A stretch of 64,000 nt of DNA from CAYLLN01 sp033762315. Its GTDB lineage: Bacteria > Planctomycetota > Planctomycetia > Pirellulales > Pirellulaceae. Below are positions 1-10,094 of the stretch, piece by piece; position 1 is the stretch's first letter; each line of letters opens with the position of its first letter. Below the pieces are notes generated by a model that ran no database searches, was not told where the DNA came from, and worked only from the letters and a program-made list of their open reading frames with translations. The position numbers and the translations under genes are program-made. The stretch spans positions 48,103-112,102 of the forward strand of contig JANRLS010000116.1 in assembly GCA_033762315.1 (NCBI GenBank), given 5' to 3'.

Positions 1-1
1 G

Positions 2-805
2 AGCGTCTATCAAGGAACCTGGCTCAAGCCGCAAGGGGATCCGATCGACAATCTTTCTCGTCCGCAAGACCAAGGGGCGGCCCAGCAGCGAGCCGCCCTC
101 GACCTGCTCGGCCAGCTCAATAAACACAAGCTGGCCAGCTCGCCGCAAGAGTTGGAGCTGGCCGCCCGCATCGAAAGTTTCGAGCTGGCATATCGCATGC
201 AGCAGGCCGCCCCCGAAGCGATCGACATCGAGCAAGAGCCCGCGCACCTTCAAAAGCTCTACGGCATTGGCGACAAGCGGTGCGACCACTTCGCCCGGCA
301 GTGTCTCGTCGCCCGGCGGATGGTCGAGCGAGGGGTTCGCTTCGTGCAAATCTATAGCGGCGGCATGGAAAACGAGCGCAGCTGGGATGGTCACCAGAAT
401 ATCAAGGCCAACCACGAGCAGTTCGCTGGCGAAACCGATACGCCCATCGGCGCGCTGCTGGCCGACCTCAAGCAACGGGGACTGCTCGATAGCACGCTCG
501 TCATCTGGGGGGGCGAATTTGGCCGGCTACCCATCGTGCAAAAAGGAGGGACGGGGCGGGACCACAATCCGCACGCCTTCACCTGCTGGCTGGCCGGCGG
601 CGGCGTGAAAGGGGGCGTCTCGCACGGCACGACCGACGAACTCGGCCATAAGGCGGTCGAAAATCGCGTGCATGTCAACGATCTGCACGCGACGATTCTG
701 CATCTATTGGGCCTGGAACACACCAAGCTGACGTTCCGCATGAGTGGCCGCGATTTTCGCCTGACGGACGTGGCGGGGCATGTCGTCCGCGAGATTCTCG
801 CCTGA
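2..805 (+). CDS. DUF1501 family protein, 5' end missing
   Basis: The window opens inside this gene; codons are in phase from base 2 and no start is present. The visible 267 residues match the C-terminal half of DUF1501 proteins, which are exported planctomycetal proteins distantly related to the alkaline phosphatase/sulfatase fold. Visible family motifs are QIYSGG, WDGHQN, VIWGGEFGR, GRDHNPHAF and a HLLGL helix near the end. The biochemical role of the family is not settled. Members are usually encoded beside DUF1549/DUF1553 proteins, and one lies about 7 kb away here. The stop is followed 7 bases later by the amidohydrolase gene, so the two probably share a transcript. Confidence 0.93.
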   Translation, partial: SVYQGTWLKPQGDPIDNLSRPQDQGAAQQRAALDLLGQLNKHKLASSPQELELAARIESFELAYRMQQAAPEAIDIEQEPAHLQKLYGIGDKRCDHFARQCLVARRMVERGVRFVQIYSGGMENERSWDGHQNIKANHEQFAGETDTPIGALLADLKQRGLLDSTLVIWGGEFGRLPIVQKGGTGRDHNPHAFTCWLAGGGVKGGVSHGTTDELGHKAVENRVHVNDLHATILHLLGLEHTKLTFRMSGRDFRLTDVAGHVVREILA

Positions 806-812
806 GGGAGCC

Positions 813-1799
813 ATGCAGCCATCCGCCCACGAGTCGCGCCGCCGGTTTCTCGCCGAGGCCGGCGCGGCGACCGCCATCGCGTCGCTCCAACCTTGCGTCC
901 GCGCGGCCGACGAGAAGGCAGCTGCCACGCCGCTCATCGATACGCACATGCACGTTTGGGCCGCCGATGCCCGGAAATATCCCTTCTTACATCCCTACCA
1001 GGCCGACTTTCGGCTGCCGCCGCACGAGGCGACGGTGGAGATGCTGCTGGAGGACATGAACCGCGAGGGTTGCACCCATGCGGTGCTTGTGCAGGTGATC
1101 TATCACGGCTGGGACAACGCCTACGTTGCCGACTGCGCCCGCCTGCATCCGCGGCGGTTCAAGGCCCACGGACTGATCGATCCGACCGACCCCCAAGTCG
1201 CCGACAAGCTGGAATTCTGGATCAAAGAGCGCGGCCTCGCCGGAATGCGCTTCAGTCCGCGCTACTATTTCGACGGGCAACACGGCGGCGATGCCTGGCT
1301 CGATGCCGATCACACTCACCGGCTGTGGCGCGTCGCCCAGCGTCTGGGGGCGGTGTTCAACTTCTTTGTCGCGCCGCCGCAGTTGCCGCGGCTGGCCAAA
1401 ATGGCTGCCGCGCACCCCGAAGTTCCCGTCATCGTCGATCACTTGGGACAGCTCGATCTCGCCGCCGCCAATCCGGAGCCGGAAATTCGCATGGTGCTAA
1501 ATCTGGCGAAGCAGCCGAACATCCACGTAAAAGTATCGGAATTGGCCTCGGTTTCCGAGTCGAAGCGGCATCCGTTCTCCGACGCCTTTCCCTTCGTCAA
1601 GCGAGTTTACGAAGCGTTCGGACCCGATCGCCTGTTGTTCGGAACGGGGTATCCAGGCGCGGCTCGCGCGGCCTATCAGCGCCCGACCCTGCGTCAGGAA
1701 GTCGATCTGATCGCGAAAGACCTGCCGTTTTTATCGGCCGAGGAGCGGGCGAAAATCCTGGGTGGCAACGCCGCCAAATTGTGGGGTTTTGGGAATTAG
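813..1799 (+). CDS. Tat-exported amidohydrolase family 2 protein
   Basis: A 328-residue TIM-barrel metal-dependent hydrolase of the amidohydrolase 2 group, which hydrolyses lactones or decarboxylates aromatic acids; the substrate here cannot be told. The start at 813 is preferred over an upstream in-frame ATG at 780 because GAGGGAG precedes it and it gives a clean twin-arginine leader (SRRRFLAEAG), so the protein is predicted to be exported. Seen are the metal motif DTHMHVW shortly after the leader, IVDHLGQLD in the middle and the usual C-terminal GGNAAKLWGF helix. It follows the DUF1501 gene by 7 bases, suggesting co-transcription. Family confidence is high, substrate unknown. Confidence 0.88.
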   Translation: MQPSAHESRRRFLAEAGAATAIASLQPCVRAADEKAAATPLIDTHMHVWAADARKYPFLHPYQADFRLPPHEATVEMLLEDMNREGCTHAVLVQVIYHGWDNAYVADCARLHPRRFKAHGLIDPTDPQVADKLEFWIKERGLAGMRFSPRYYFDGQHGGDAWLDADHTHRLWRVAQRLGAVFNFFVAPPQLPRLAKMAAAHPEVPVIVDHLGQLDLAAANPEPEIRMVLNLAKQPNIHVKVSELASVSESKRHPFSDAFPFVKRVYEAFGPDRLLFGTGYPGAARAAYQRPTLRQEVDLIAKDLPFLSAEERAKILGGNAAKLWGFGN

Positions 1800-1808
1800 C
1801 CCGCCCTG

Positions 1809-3836
1809 TCAGTCGCCAAATAACGACAGCCGGCCATCGACGCCAATCTTCCAGGCTTCCGATCCCGCGGGAAGCGCTCCGCTATCTGGCCGGTCGGCAT
1901 CGGCCTCGCGGAGCGGATCGGGCCAATCCGGGGGCAAAATCACCCCCGAATCGATCGCCGCGCTTCCCTTCGCTAGCCGCAAGTCAGGTGCCTTTCTCTC
2001 GGCCGGAGCAGCAACGAACTTCGGGTCGGCCACGCGGTCGTCGGTCGTCCAGCCGGGCTGATAGCGGTGGCGGCTGTCGGCGAATAATGCCGACGCCCGG
2101 AACTTCGCGAACGGGTCACCCGCGAGGGCCGGGCCATCCTGTTGGCCCCACAGCAGATTCCCCCCCTCGCGCAGGTTGGCGGCCTCTTTCATGCCGACAA
2201 AGCCGATGCCGGGAACGCGTTCGGCTTGCACGAAGATATTGTTGAAGACGTCCCGTTCGGTATTCCGCAGTCCTTGCGAGCCGAGGCCGAACAGATAACC
2301 GTCGCGAAACACCGGCGTGCGGCGCAGAACCGTGTTGTGATAGAAGCGGAACACCGGCCAGATTGGTCCGCCGTGGTCCCCCATCAGGTGCCCCTCATCA
2401 TGCAAATACGCTCCGGTCGGATCGGCGGCGGTAGGGGGCGATTTGTAGGTTCCCGCCCGCAAGTCGATCACATTGCGATAGGCGTACACCCCCGTGTCGG
2501 GATCGTGATCGACGGGGGACTCGTCCTTTTCAATCTCGTGCTGCGAGAGGGGAATTAGGCAGGCACCAATTCGGTTTTGCGACAGGTACAGCGTGTGCCC
2601 GCGGAGCTTCGGACCGCACTCCAGGCCGTCATCGTTGAAATTCTCGACCAGATTGTGATGAAAGCGCAGATTCGTCGCGTAGCGAAAAAAGGCGAAGTCG
2701 TGGTCGTCGGTAAATTCGCACCAGGCGAATTCGAGGTCGTCGTTGGTCGGTTGGTTGTTTTGCAAGACAATCTGATACGAGGCCGTGCCGCGATACTTCA
2801 TGTGGGCCCGCGACGTCCACGGCGCGGCCAGCCCGCGAAACGCGCAGTGGGTGACTTTGATCCCCTGCGACGCGTTAATCAGCAACGCTGGAAAACCGCC
2901 ATACGCCGTGACGTGGTCGAGCGTTAGATTCTGGCAGCCATACACATGCAACAGCGGGCTGCCGGTCGCACCGCGGAGCACTAGGTCTTGCAGCCGCACG
3001 TGCTTGACGCCGCTGGCGCGGAGTACATCGCCACCGAAGCCGGCCGCGATGACGAGCGATAGCTCGCGGGGATCGGTTTCGCCACGATACGCGCGGTCGC
3101 CGAGGCCGGGAAGCGAGTGATGAGCGAGCCGAATGTGGATGCGGCCCGTTTCGCGGTTGAACCAGACTCCCGGGCCGCAGTAGTGCCCCGACTCGCGCAT
3201 TTCATGCTTGCCCCCCAGGAAGAACTCGTTCTTCGACCGCAAATCGGCGGCAATTCGGTAGGGATGCAGTGGAACCAGCGAATCGGCGAAATGGCCGTGG
3301 ACGAGTGGCCGCTCTTCTTCGATTCCCCAGAGCGGTTCCCAGGCCGCGGGCAAGAACTGCCGCGGAACCTGCCGGTCGTCGAGCTCGAAATAGGTGCGAG
3401 TCGAGACATATTCGTCCGCCGCGTTCCCCGCGAGCGGTTGCCAGGCCGTGGCCGGCTGCTCGGCGAACTCGCGCAAGCCCCCGTCGAGGATTGCCAATTC
3501 ACCGGGATACGAGCCGATGGTGATTGGCGCTTCGGCGGTGCCCGAACGGCTGAGCGAAACACGCTCGTAATAGGTGCCGCCACGAAGGTAGAGCGTATCG
3601 CCTGCCTGCAGTTGGCGGAGGGCGTGTTTTAGGGTTTTCCAAGGGGCGACTTTGGTTCCCGCCGCGTCGTCGTTCCCTTGGATTGCATCGACAAACTTCG
3701 TGGAGCCGGCGGCAAGCGGCTGCTGGCGAGCTGCCGGCAGGGGGCGCATCGGGGGGTGCGAAACGGCTGCCCCAGCCAAGCTGGGCGCGAGAGCAACGAG
3801 CAGGCCCGCGAATAGCAGGCGAAACCGGCGAATCAT
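1809..3836 (-). CDS. Secreted right-handed parallel beta-helix protein (pectate-lyase-like fold)
   Basis: 675 residues with a signal peptide ending near SLAGAA. Directly after it comes a DUF1565-like segment (FVDAIQGNDDAAGT, WKTLKHALRQLQAGDTLYLRGGTYYE), the usual start of a periplasmic or secreted parallel beta-helix that binds or cleaves polysaccharide. The middle holds helix rungs such as VKHVRLQDLVLRGATG and LTLDHVTAYGG, and a late 'NVIDLRAGTY' rung. No catalytic residues could be assigned. The start lies 7 bases after the stop of the DUF1501 gene on the same strand, so the two form an operon. Planctomycetes carry many such proteins, commonly linked to algal or plant polysaccharide use; that link is an inference here. 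Confidence 0.85.
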   Translation of the reverse strand: MIRRFRLLFAGLLVALAPSLAGAAVSHPPMRPLPAARQQPLAAGSTKFVDAIQGNDDAAGTKVAPWKTLKHALRQLQAGDTLYLRGGTYYERVSLSRSGTAEAPITIGSYPGELAILDGGLREFAEQPATAWQPLAGNAADEYVSTRTYFELDDRQVPRQFLPAAWEPLWGIEEERPLVHGHFADSLVPLHPYRIAADLRSKNEFFLGGKHEMRESGHYCGPGVWFNRETGRIHIRLAHHSLPGLGDRAYRGETDPRELSLVIAAGFGGDVLRASGVKHVRLQDLVLRGATGSPLLHVYGCQNLTLDHVTAYGGFPALLINASQGIKVTHCAFRGLAAPWTSRAHMKYRGTASYQIVLQNNQPTNDDLEFAWCEFTDDHDFAFFRYATNLRFHHNLVENFNDDGLECGPKLRGHTLYLSQNRIGACLIPLSQHEIEKDESPVDHDPDTGVYAYRNVIDLRAGTYKSPPTAADPTGAYLHDEGHLMGDHGGPIWPVFRFYHNTVLRRTPVFRDGYLFGLGSQGLRNTERDVFNNIFVQAERVPGIGFVGMKEAANLREGGNLLWGQQDGPALAGDPFAKFRASALFADSRHRYQPGWTTDDRVADPKFVAAPAERKAPDLRLAKGSAAIDSGVILPPDWPDPLREADADRPDSGALPAGSEAWKIGVDGRLSLFGD

Positions 3837-3842
3837 GGGAAT

Positions 3843-5243
3843 TTAGACCAGAATTTCGCGGATGGGGTCCCCCTTCGAGAGTGCGAAGGGGCGATTCTGC
3901 TGGTCGTGTTCCTCGCGGTGTGGATCGATTCCCAGCAGGTGATAGAGCGTGGCGACAAAGTCGGCCGGCGTGGTTGGACCATCAGCCGGATAGGCACCGA
4001 GCTTGTCGGAGCGGCCTTGAATCTGTCCGCCGCGAATGCCCGCACCAGCAAAGAGAACGGTATAGACATCGGGCCAGTGCTCGCGGCCGGCGTTTTTCAG
4101 CGTCACCTTGGGAGAGCGGCCGAATTCGCACGCCACCACGACCAGCGTTTCGTCGAGCTCGCCGGTTTCCTCCAGATCGGTCATCAGGGCATGAAATGCC
4201 CGGTCGAACGGTGGAATCAGGTCTTCTTTAAGGGCCGAGAAGTTGTTCCAGTGCGTATCCCAGGCAAAGCCGTTCTTTCCCTGGGTGCGCTGCCAATTGC
4301 ACTGCACGAGGCGCGTTCCCGCTTGCAACAGTCGCCGCCCCAAAAAGACCGATTGGCCAAACAAATTGCGGCCGTATCGCTCGCGCTGGCTCGCATCGGC
4401 GGCCGACAGATCGACCGCCCGGCGAACAGCGTCGGAGCTGACGACATCGAGCGCCCGGGCTTGATTCTCGCGCAGCGACTCGGCGGCGGTCGTCTCTTGC
4501 AGGCTCCGCACTTGGCTATCGATCTGCTCGACCAACTTCAGGCGGCGGCGGGCAATTTCCGGGGGCAAATTGGGAGCGAGAGGAAGCTGCTCGAGCTTGT
4601 AGTTGTCCTCGTTGGGATCGCCCCCCGGCAGCAGCGGGTCGTATTTCGGACCGAGCATGCCGGCGAATTGCCCGACGCGCCGCCCCCCCGCCACGTCCAT
4701 CCGGTGCGGCACCAGGGCGAATGGCAACAGCGACTTGCCGGGGGCGATTTTGGCCAGGCAAGACCCCAGATGTGGCATGTCGTTACGAGACATATTATCC
4801 GCATCGGGGACGGAGCCGAGGAACGGATAGCCCGTGAACATCCAGTACGAGCCGCGGGCGTGGTCGTTGTGCGTGTGATGCATCGCCCGGACCTGCGCCA
4901 CCTTGTGCATCAGCGTGGCGGACAGGGGCAAATGCTCGCCGACTGGCACGCCAGGGAGCGACGAGGCGATCGTGCCAAATTCGCCCCGAATATCGGCTGG
5001 CGCATCGGGCTTCGGGTCGAAAGTATCGTGCTGGGGCATCCCGCCCGAGAGATACAAGATGATGCAGTTTTTGGCCGCGCCGAAGCTCTTTGGTGCTCCG
5101 GCCGGGCGACTTTCGGCCGCGCCCCGCGATTGCAGAAGCTGGCTAAGCGACAGTCCGCCCGTCATGAGCCCGCCGATGCGGAGCATCTCGCGACGACTAA
5201 GCGAATTGGCGACGGGCGAGGCGGGACCGAATAGGTGCAACAT
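3843..5243 (-). CDS. DUF1501 family exported protein
   Basis: Complete 466-residue DUF1501 protein. The ATG at 5243 is chosen over an upstream TTG at 5267 because AGGA sits about 12 bases ahead and it begins directly with MLHLFGP and a Tat-like leader (SRREMLRIGG). Family motifs run in order: IILYLSGGMPQHDTFDPKPDAP, THNDHARGSYWMFTGYP, RLVQCNW, TLVVVACEFGRSPK, REHWPDVYTVLFAGAG and HLLGIDP. It is the first gene of a two-gene minus-strand unit with the beta-helix protein and is divergent from the PPC/DUF1549 unit at 5445. DUF1501 and DUF1549/DUF1553 genes co-occur widely in planctomycetes; function is unproven. Confidence 0.94.
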   Translation of the reverse strand: MLHLFGPASPVANSLSRREMLRIGGLMTGGLSLSQLLQSRGAAESRPAGAPKSFGAAKNCIILYLSGGMPQHDTFDPKPDAPADIRGEFGTIASSLPGVPVGEHLPLSATLMHKVAQVRAMHHTHNDHARGSYWMFTGYPFLGSVPDADNMSRNDMPHLGSCLAKIAPGKSLLPFALVPHRMDVAGGRRVGQFAGMLGPKYDPLLPGGDPNEDNYKLEQLPLAPNLPPEIARRRLKLVEQIDSQVRSLQETTAAESLRENQARALDVVSSDAVRRAVDLSAADASQRERYGRNLFGQSVFLGRRLLQAGTRLVQCNWQRTQGKNGFAWDTHWNNFSALKEDLIPPFDRAFHALMTDLEETGELDETLVVVACEFGRSPKVTLKNAGREHWPDVYTVLFAGAGIRGGQIQGRSDKLGAYPADGPTTPADFVATLYHLLGIDPHREEHDQQNRPFALSKGDPIREILV

Positions 5244-5444
5244 GGGGGATTTTCCTGGCGGGGGCAAGCTCGCAGGCTGCCGTCCGAGCCTGAAACGACC
5301 GTTTCACAGCCGGTTTCGGCAAAACTGCGTGGCATCCATGCACGAGGCTTGATATAAAGACGTTAACGTCTCCATCGGCAAATCGCAAGGTTTGTCTCGC
5401 GGAGATGTTGCCCGCCTGGAAATCCCCTCCCCGCTTTCGCCGCC

Positions 5445-7628
5445 ATGCATTCGACCCTTGTCTGGCTGTTTACGCTCGCGATGTTGCCGGCTGCGGTGCC
5501 GGCCTGGGGGGAGCCGTATGTCGAGCATCTGGACCCTCCGTTGCTCGGCCGGGGCAGCAATCGGATGGTCGTGGTGGGTGCGGATGTGGACCGGGTGGTG
5601 GGGGTTTGGACTTCGCTCCCCGCCGACAAAGTCCGCCTACGCTCGGCGAATTCGGCGAGTCGCCAGCGCTCGGAACTGGAACTTGAAGTCGCAGCCAATT
5701 GCCCAATCGGTCTCTACGGCCTGCGTCTGGCGACGGAAGACGGGCTAAGCAACTTGTGCCTGTTTGCCATCGATGAACTTGCTCCACAGGCCAAACTAGC
5801 CGATCCGCAAACGGATTTTCCCGCGGCCGTGGCCGGCGCGCTCGAAGCCGCAACGGTCGCGCGACACCGAGTGCAGGTTGCTGCCGGGCAAAAGCTGTGC
5901 CTGGAGGTAATCGCCGGCCGCTTCGGCACCGATGCCGATCCGCTGCTGACGATTTACGATCCCCAGGGGCGGAAGGTTGCCCAGCAAGACAACGAGCCAG
6001 GTTTGCTCTTCGACTGCCGGCTGGAGCACACGTTTGCTCAGGGTGGAATTCACACCATCGAGGTGCGGGATTCCCGTTTTCTGGGTTCGCCCGACTGGCG
6101 CTATGTGCTGCGAATTGGCGAGTCGCTCCCCGCGCTCCGCCAGATGCTCGATCCCGCCGCCGAAACCGCGGCCGGGCTGCGCCTCGCCACCGAGACCGAG
6201 CCGAACGACGCCCCCGAAGCCGCCACGCTCGCCGGGATCGCGCCCGTGGTACTGCACGGAGCAATCGGCCAGCCGCGCGATCGCGATCAGTATTTGCTGG
6301 ATCTTAAGGCGGGACAAAAGCTGATTCTGAAGGCCGAGACCAAAGCGATTGGCTCGGCAGCCGATGTGGAATTGACCCTATTCGACGCGACGGGGCGCGA
6401 GCTGTCACGCAACGACGACGCGACGCTCCCCGGCAATGTCTTCGACGAAGCGACGCTCAGCGCGAACATCAACAAGGACGGCATCTATCGACTGCAAATT
6501 CGCGACATGTCGGCTGGGGGAGGACCGCAGTTCGCCTACCGCGTGGCCGTGCTGCCGGTCGTGCCGAAATTCCAACTAACTTCCGATTTTAGTGGGCTCG
6601 CCGTGCCACGTGGCTCGCACCTCAGCCTGCCGGTGGAAGTGGTCCGCACCGATTTCACCGGCCCAATCGAGCTTTCGTTGGCTGGCGCGCCGCCGGGAGT
6701 TTCGCTGGTTCCGACGACGATTCCCGAAGGGGCCACGTCGCTTGATTGCCGGCTGCTCGTTGCTGGCGATGTACCGCTGGGTTTGCATTCGCTTGTCATC
6801 ACCGGGCGTGGTCAGGAGGGAGAGGTGACAATCAACGGTCAACTGGCCGTGCAGCCGCTGGTGGATCGGCAATTGGTGAACGTCGATCTCATCAAGCATG
6901 CCTTGCGAGATAATCAGCGGTACTTGCCCCCGTCGGTGACGGACAAGATTGCCCTGCAAGTGATTGCGGCAGCGCCATTCCAGATCGAGTTGCCCGAGGC
7001 GGTCGTTACGCTCCCCCGTTACCAACAGGCATCACTTCGAATCGCTATTTCGCGGCAGGCGGGTTTCGACGGACCGATTTCGTTTGTCGCCAGCGGTGGG
7101 CAGTTGGGGGAAGAATCACAAGGGCGGAAGCAGGTATTTGGGCGATTCCCGATTGCTGCCGCCGACCAAGCGAGCGTGATCGCGACGATCCATAGCCGCA
7201 GCCTGGCCCAAGAGGCGAAAGAGCGAATCGATCTCTTTGCCACCGCCAAACAAGGGGAACGCACTATCACGCTAATCCGCTCGTTCACGCTCGATTGCAA
7301 GCCCGCGTTCAGCCTGGTCGCCGAGCCCAAACAGCTCACTCTCGCTCCGGGCGCGACCGCCAAGATCGAGCTCGCCTTGCAGCGGCTGCCGGGTTATTTG
7401 GGCCCAGTGATGATTCAGTTAACGCCCGCGGCGGCTGTTTCGTGTCCACAAATGTTGGAAATCGCCGCCAGCCAAACAAAGACCGAGTTTGAGGTTGCCG
7501 TAGCCGCCGACGCCAAGCCCGGCCGACAGCGTGTGCGCCTGGTTGGCCTGGGGCAGGTCGAGACTTTTCAAGAAGAGACTAAGCCCCTCGACATCGACGT
7601 GGATATCAAAGTGGAGAAGAAGCCCTAA
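5445..7628 (+). CDS. Secreted PPC (bacterial pre-peptidase C-terminal) domain protein
   Basis: 727 residues starting with a signal peptide (cleavage likely after AWGEP). It holds two beta-sandwich PPC-like units: one around GQKLCLEVIAGRFGTDADPLLTIYDPQG and one around DRDQYLLDLKAGQKLILKAE ... DVELTLFDATGRELSRNDD, the second being the textbook PPC pattern. The C-terminal third is repetitive Ig-like sandwich sequence. Such proteins act in the periplasm or outside the cell as adhesive or scaffold modules. The stop TAA overlaps the ATG of the DUF1549/DUF1553 gene by one base, so translation is coupled and the two products probably work together. Confidence 0.85.
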   Translation: MHSTLVWLFTLAMLPAAVPAWGEPYVEHLDPPLLGRGSNRMVVVGADVDRVVGVWTSLPADKVRLRSANSASRQRSELELEVAANCPIGLYGLRLATEDGLSNLCLFAIDELAPQAKLADPQTDFPAAVAGALEAATVARHRVQVAAGQKLCLEVIAGRFGTDADPLLTIYDPQGRKVAQQDNEPGLLFDCRLEHTFAQGGIHTIEVRDSRFLGSPDWRYVLRIGESLPALRQMLDPAAETAAGLRLATETEPNDAPEAATLAGIAPVVLHGAIGQPRDRDQYLLDLKAGQKLILKAETKAIGSAADVELTLFDATGRELSRNDDATLPGNVFDEATLSANINKDGIYRLQIRDMSAGGGPQFAYRVAVLPVVPKFQLTSDFSGLAVPRGSHLSLPVEVVRTDFTGPIELSLAGAPPGVSLVPTTIPEGATSLDCRLLVAGDVPLGLHSLVITGRGQEGEVTINGQLAVQPLVDRQLVNVDLIKHALRDNQRYLPPSVTDKIALQVIAAAPFQIELPEAVVTLPRYQQASLRIAISRQAGFDGPISFVASGGQLGEESQGRKQVFGRFPIAAADQASVIATIHSRSLAQEAKERIDLFATAKQGERTITLIRSFTLDCKPAFSLVAEPKQLTLAPGATAKIELALQRLPGYLGPVMIQLTPAAAVSCPQMLEIAASQTKTEFEVAVAADAKPGRQRVRLVGLGQVETFQEETKPLDIDVDIKVEKKP

Positions 7629-10084
7629 TGAAGATGCCGTTCTCCCTTGACCATTGCAGTCGGTTCGCACCGTTGGCTGGCGCTCTTATTTTGGCGTTTG
7701 CCGGAACGGGGCACGCGGCGGAATCCCTGGAGGTCGCTCCGCCGGAAATCGCGCCGCGCGGTCCCAGCGGCAGGCGGCAGCTGCTGGTTTCGGCGAGTTT
7801 TGCGGGGGGCCGGACGGGAGACCTGACACGCGCGGCGACTTACAAAAGTTCGCAGCCAGCCGTGGCCGAAGTTTCTCCCACGGGGCTGGTCGTTCCGCGC
7901 GGCGATGGCGAAGCGACGATCGAGATTTCGGCCAACGGGCAACTGGCGAGCGTGAAGGTCGTCGTCAGCGACTTTGCCACTCCGACCCCCGTCGATTTTC
8001 GCACCGATGTGATGGCCGCCTTCAGCCGGGCGGGATGCAATCAAGGTGCTTGCCACGGATCGCCGCAGGGCAAAGGGGGCTTTCGCCTCAGCTTGCGCGG
8101 CTATCATCCGCCGCTCGATCTCGAGTCGCTGGTTCGCGAAGGTGCCAGCCGCCGCACGAATCCGCTCGCGCCAGAGGAAAGCTTGATTCTGCTCAAAGGC
8201 TCCGGCCGGATGCCGCATCAAGGGGGAGTTCGGTTTCATAAGCACGATTGGTCGTATCAAACGCTCGCGGCTTGGATATCGGCGGGCTGCCCCGATTCGG
8301 CCACTCCGCGCAAGCTGCGGTCGCTCGAAGTGCTTCCTCCGTCGCGGAAGCTGCCGACGGACCACCCCCGGCAGCAAGTCGTCGCGCTGGCTCATTTCGA
8401 GGACGGCAGCGTGGTCGATGTGACGAGCCAGGCGGTTTTCAGCACGAACATGGATTCGGCCTACGCCGTCAGTGATACAGGGCTCGTCGAATTCAGCGGC
8501 ACCGCCGAAGCATCGATTCTCGTCCGTTACCTGGAGCAAGTTCGCAGCGTCAAGCTGACGTATGTCGCGGACGATCCGAACTACGCCTTTCAAGGGCCTC
8601 CGCCGGCGAACTATGTCGATGAGCATGTCTTCGCGCAGCAGAGGTCGCTGCAACTGGCCCCCGCCCCCCTCGCCACCGATGCCGTCTTCTTGCGGCGGGT
8701 GTATTTGGACCTCATCGGCACGCTGCCGACCGAGGCCGAAGCGCGCGAGTTCTTGGACTCGACTGCTGCCGACAAGCGGGCCCGGCTGATCGACAAGTTG
8801 CTGGAGCGAGACGAATTCGCCAGCTTTTGGGCCCTCAAATGGGCCGATGTCATGCGCGGCAACCGGAATACGGTCTCGCAGCGCGGCGTACACAGCCTGC
8901 ATCGCTATCTGGTCGATCATTTTGCCGCCGATCGGCCGTTCGATGCGCTCGCCCGCGAGATGCTCACCAGCCTGGGCAACACCCTGCAAGAGCCGGCCGC
9001 CAGCTTCTATCGCATTGCTCGCACCCCCGAAGACGCGGCCGAGGGATTTGGGCAGTTGTTTCTCGGTGTGCGGCTGGGGTGTGCGAGATGCCATAACCAT
9101 CCCTTCGAGGCGCTGACGCAGACGGATTACTACGGTCTCGCGGCGTTTTTTGCCCGCGTCAAGCTGAAGGGAAAGCAATTCGGCCGCGACGACGAGATCG
9201 TCTATCTCGTTCGCCAAGGCGAAGTGCAGCATCCGCTCACCCGCAAAAACCTGGAGCCGGTGGTGTTTGGCGTGGCGGCCGGAACGCTGACCCCCGACGA
9301 CGACCGCCGCGAAAAACTGGCCGACTGGCTGACTGGCCCCGGCAGTCGGCAACTGGCCCGCTCGACGGTCAATCGCATCTGGGCGCATCTATTGGGGCGC
9401 GGGATCGTCGAGCCGGTCGATGATTTCCGCGATACGAACCCGCCGGCGAATCCCGAATTGCTCGACGCCCTGTCCGACGACTTCATCCGCGGCGGCTACC
9501 GGTTTCGGCCGCTGATTCGGACGATTGCCAATTCACGGGCTTACCAGCTCAGTGCCGAGCGTGGGCCGCAGTCGCCCCAAGCCGCTGATCCGGCCCGCTA
9601 CTTTACGCGCGCCACGGTGCGCATGTTGACCGCCGAGCAGGTGATCGACGCGATTAGCGCGGCGGTCGGCGTGCCCGAGGAGTTTGCCGGCTATCCGGTC
9701 GGCACGCGAGCGATCGAGCTGGCCGAAGGGGCAGTCGATAACCATTTCCTGATGGCCTTTTCGCGCCCGATTCGCGATGCCGCCTGCGACTGCGCCCGCG
9801 AGGAGGACCCTTCGCTCGGCGAGGCCCTGCATCTGCTGAACAACAGCCGGCTGGTCGAGCGAATCAGTTCGCCCGAAAGTCGCCTGGGGAAGTGGCTCGC
9901 CGAGAAGCGACCGCCGGCCGAGATCATCGAGTCGCTGTATTTGTGCGCGCTATCGCGCCGCCCAACGGCTGCCGAGATCAAGCTGGCGGAGTCGCATTTG
10001 GCCGATGTGGGTGATTCGGCTGAGGGGCTACGCGATCTGCAACATGCCTTGCTGAATGCCAGTGAGTTCTTGCTTCGGCATTGA
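7628..10084 (+). CDS. DUF1549/DUF1553 protein with Ig-like and cytochrome c-like domains
   Basis: 818 residues. After a signal peptide ending near GHAAE there is a Big_2-like domain (about 45-120), then a cytochrome-like motif with widened spacing (CNQGACHG, C137-x4-C142-H143), then DUF1549 (about 320-530) containing a standard haem-type motif CARCHNHPF (C485-x2-C488-H489), then DUF1553 (about 550-800) with STVNRIWAHLLGRGIVEPVDD. This is a planctomycete- and verrucomicrobia-specific exported architecture, generally paired with DUF1501 proteins. Electron transfer is suggested by the CxxCH motif but not shown. It is translationally coupled to the upstream PPC gene. Confidence 0.93.
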   Translation: MKMPFSLDHCSRFAPLAGALILAFAGTGHAAESLEVAPPEIAPRGPSGRRQLLVSASFAGGRTGDLTRAATYKSSQPAVAEVSPTGLVVPRGDGEATIEISANGQLASVKVVVSDFATPTPVDFRTDVMAAFSRAGCNQGACHGSPQGKGGFRLSLRGYHPPLDLESLVREGASRRTNPLAPEESLILLKGSGRMPHQGGVRFHKHDWSYQTLAAWISAGCPDSATPRKLRSLEVLPPSRKLPTDHPRQQVVALAHFEDGSVVDVTSQAVFSTNMDSAYAVSDTGLVEFSGTAEASILVRYLEQVRSVKLTYVADDPNYAFQGPPPANYVDEHVFAQQRSLQLAPAPLATDAVFLRRVYLDLIGTLPTEAEAREFLDSTAADKRARLIDKLLERDEFASFWALKWADVMRGNRNTVSQRGVHSLHRYLVDHFAADRPFDALAREMLTSLGNTLQEPAASFYRIARTPEDAAEGFGQLFLGVRLGCARCHNHPFEALTQTDYYGLAAFFARVKLKGKQFGRDDEIVYLVRQGEVQHPLTRKNLEPVVFGVAAGTLTPDDDRREKLADWLTGPGSRQLARSTVNRIWAHLLGRGIVEPVDDFRDTNPPANPELLDALSDDFIRGGYRFRPLIRTIANSRAYQLSAERGPQSPQAADPARYFTRATVRMLTAEQVIDAISAAVGVPEEFAGYPVGTRAIELAEGAVDNHFLMAFSRPIRDAACDCAREEDPSLGEALHLLNNSRLVERISSPESRLGKWLAEKRPPAEIIESLYLCALSRRPTAAEIKLAESHLADVGDSAEGLRDLQHALLNASEFLLRH

Positions 10085-10094
10085 GCACGAGGGG

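Noticed and set aside
893..2245. Open frame of 450 codons across the amidohydrolase and beta-helix genes
   Set aside because: Covers a sense gene in another frame and an antisense gene; Arg/Ser/Pro-rich, no domain or start signal.
3906..5234. Open frame of 442 codons antisense to DUF1501
   Set aside because: Shadow of the DUF1501 gene; no recognisable product.
7625..9388. Long open frame of 587 codons on the minus strand
   Set aside because: It is fully antisense to the DUF1549/DUF1553 gene, whose motifs are unmistakable; high GC opens such frames. Composition is Arg/Gly/Ala-rich without any domain.
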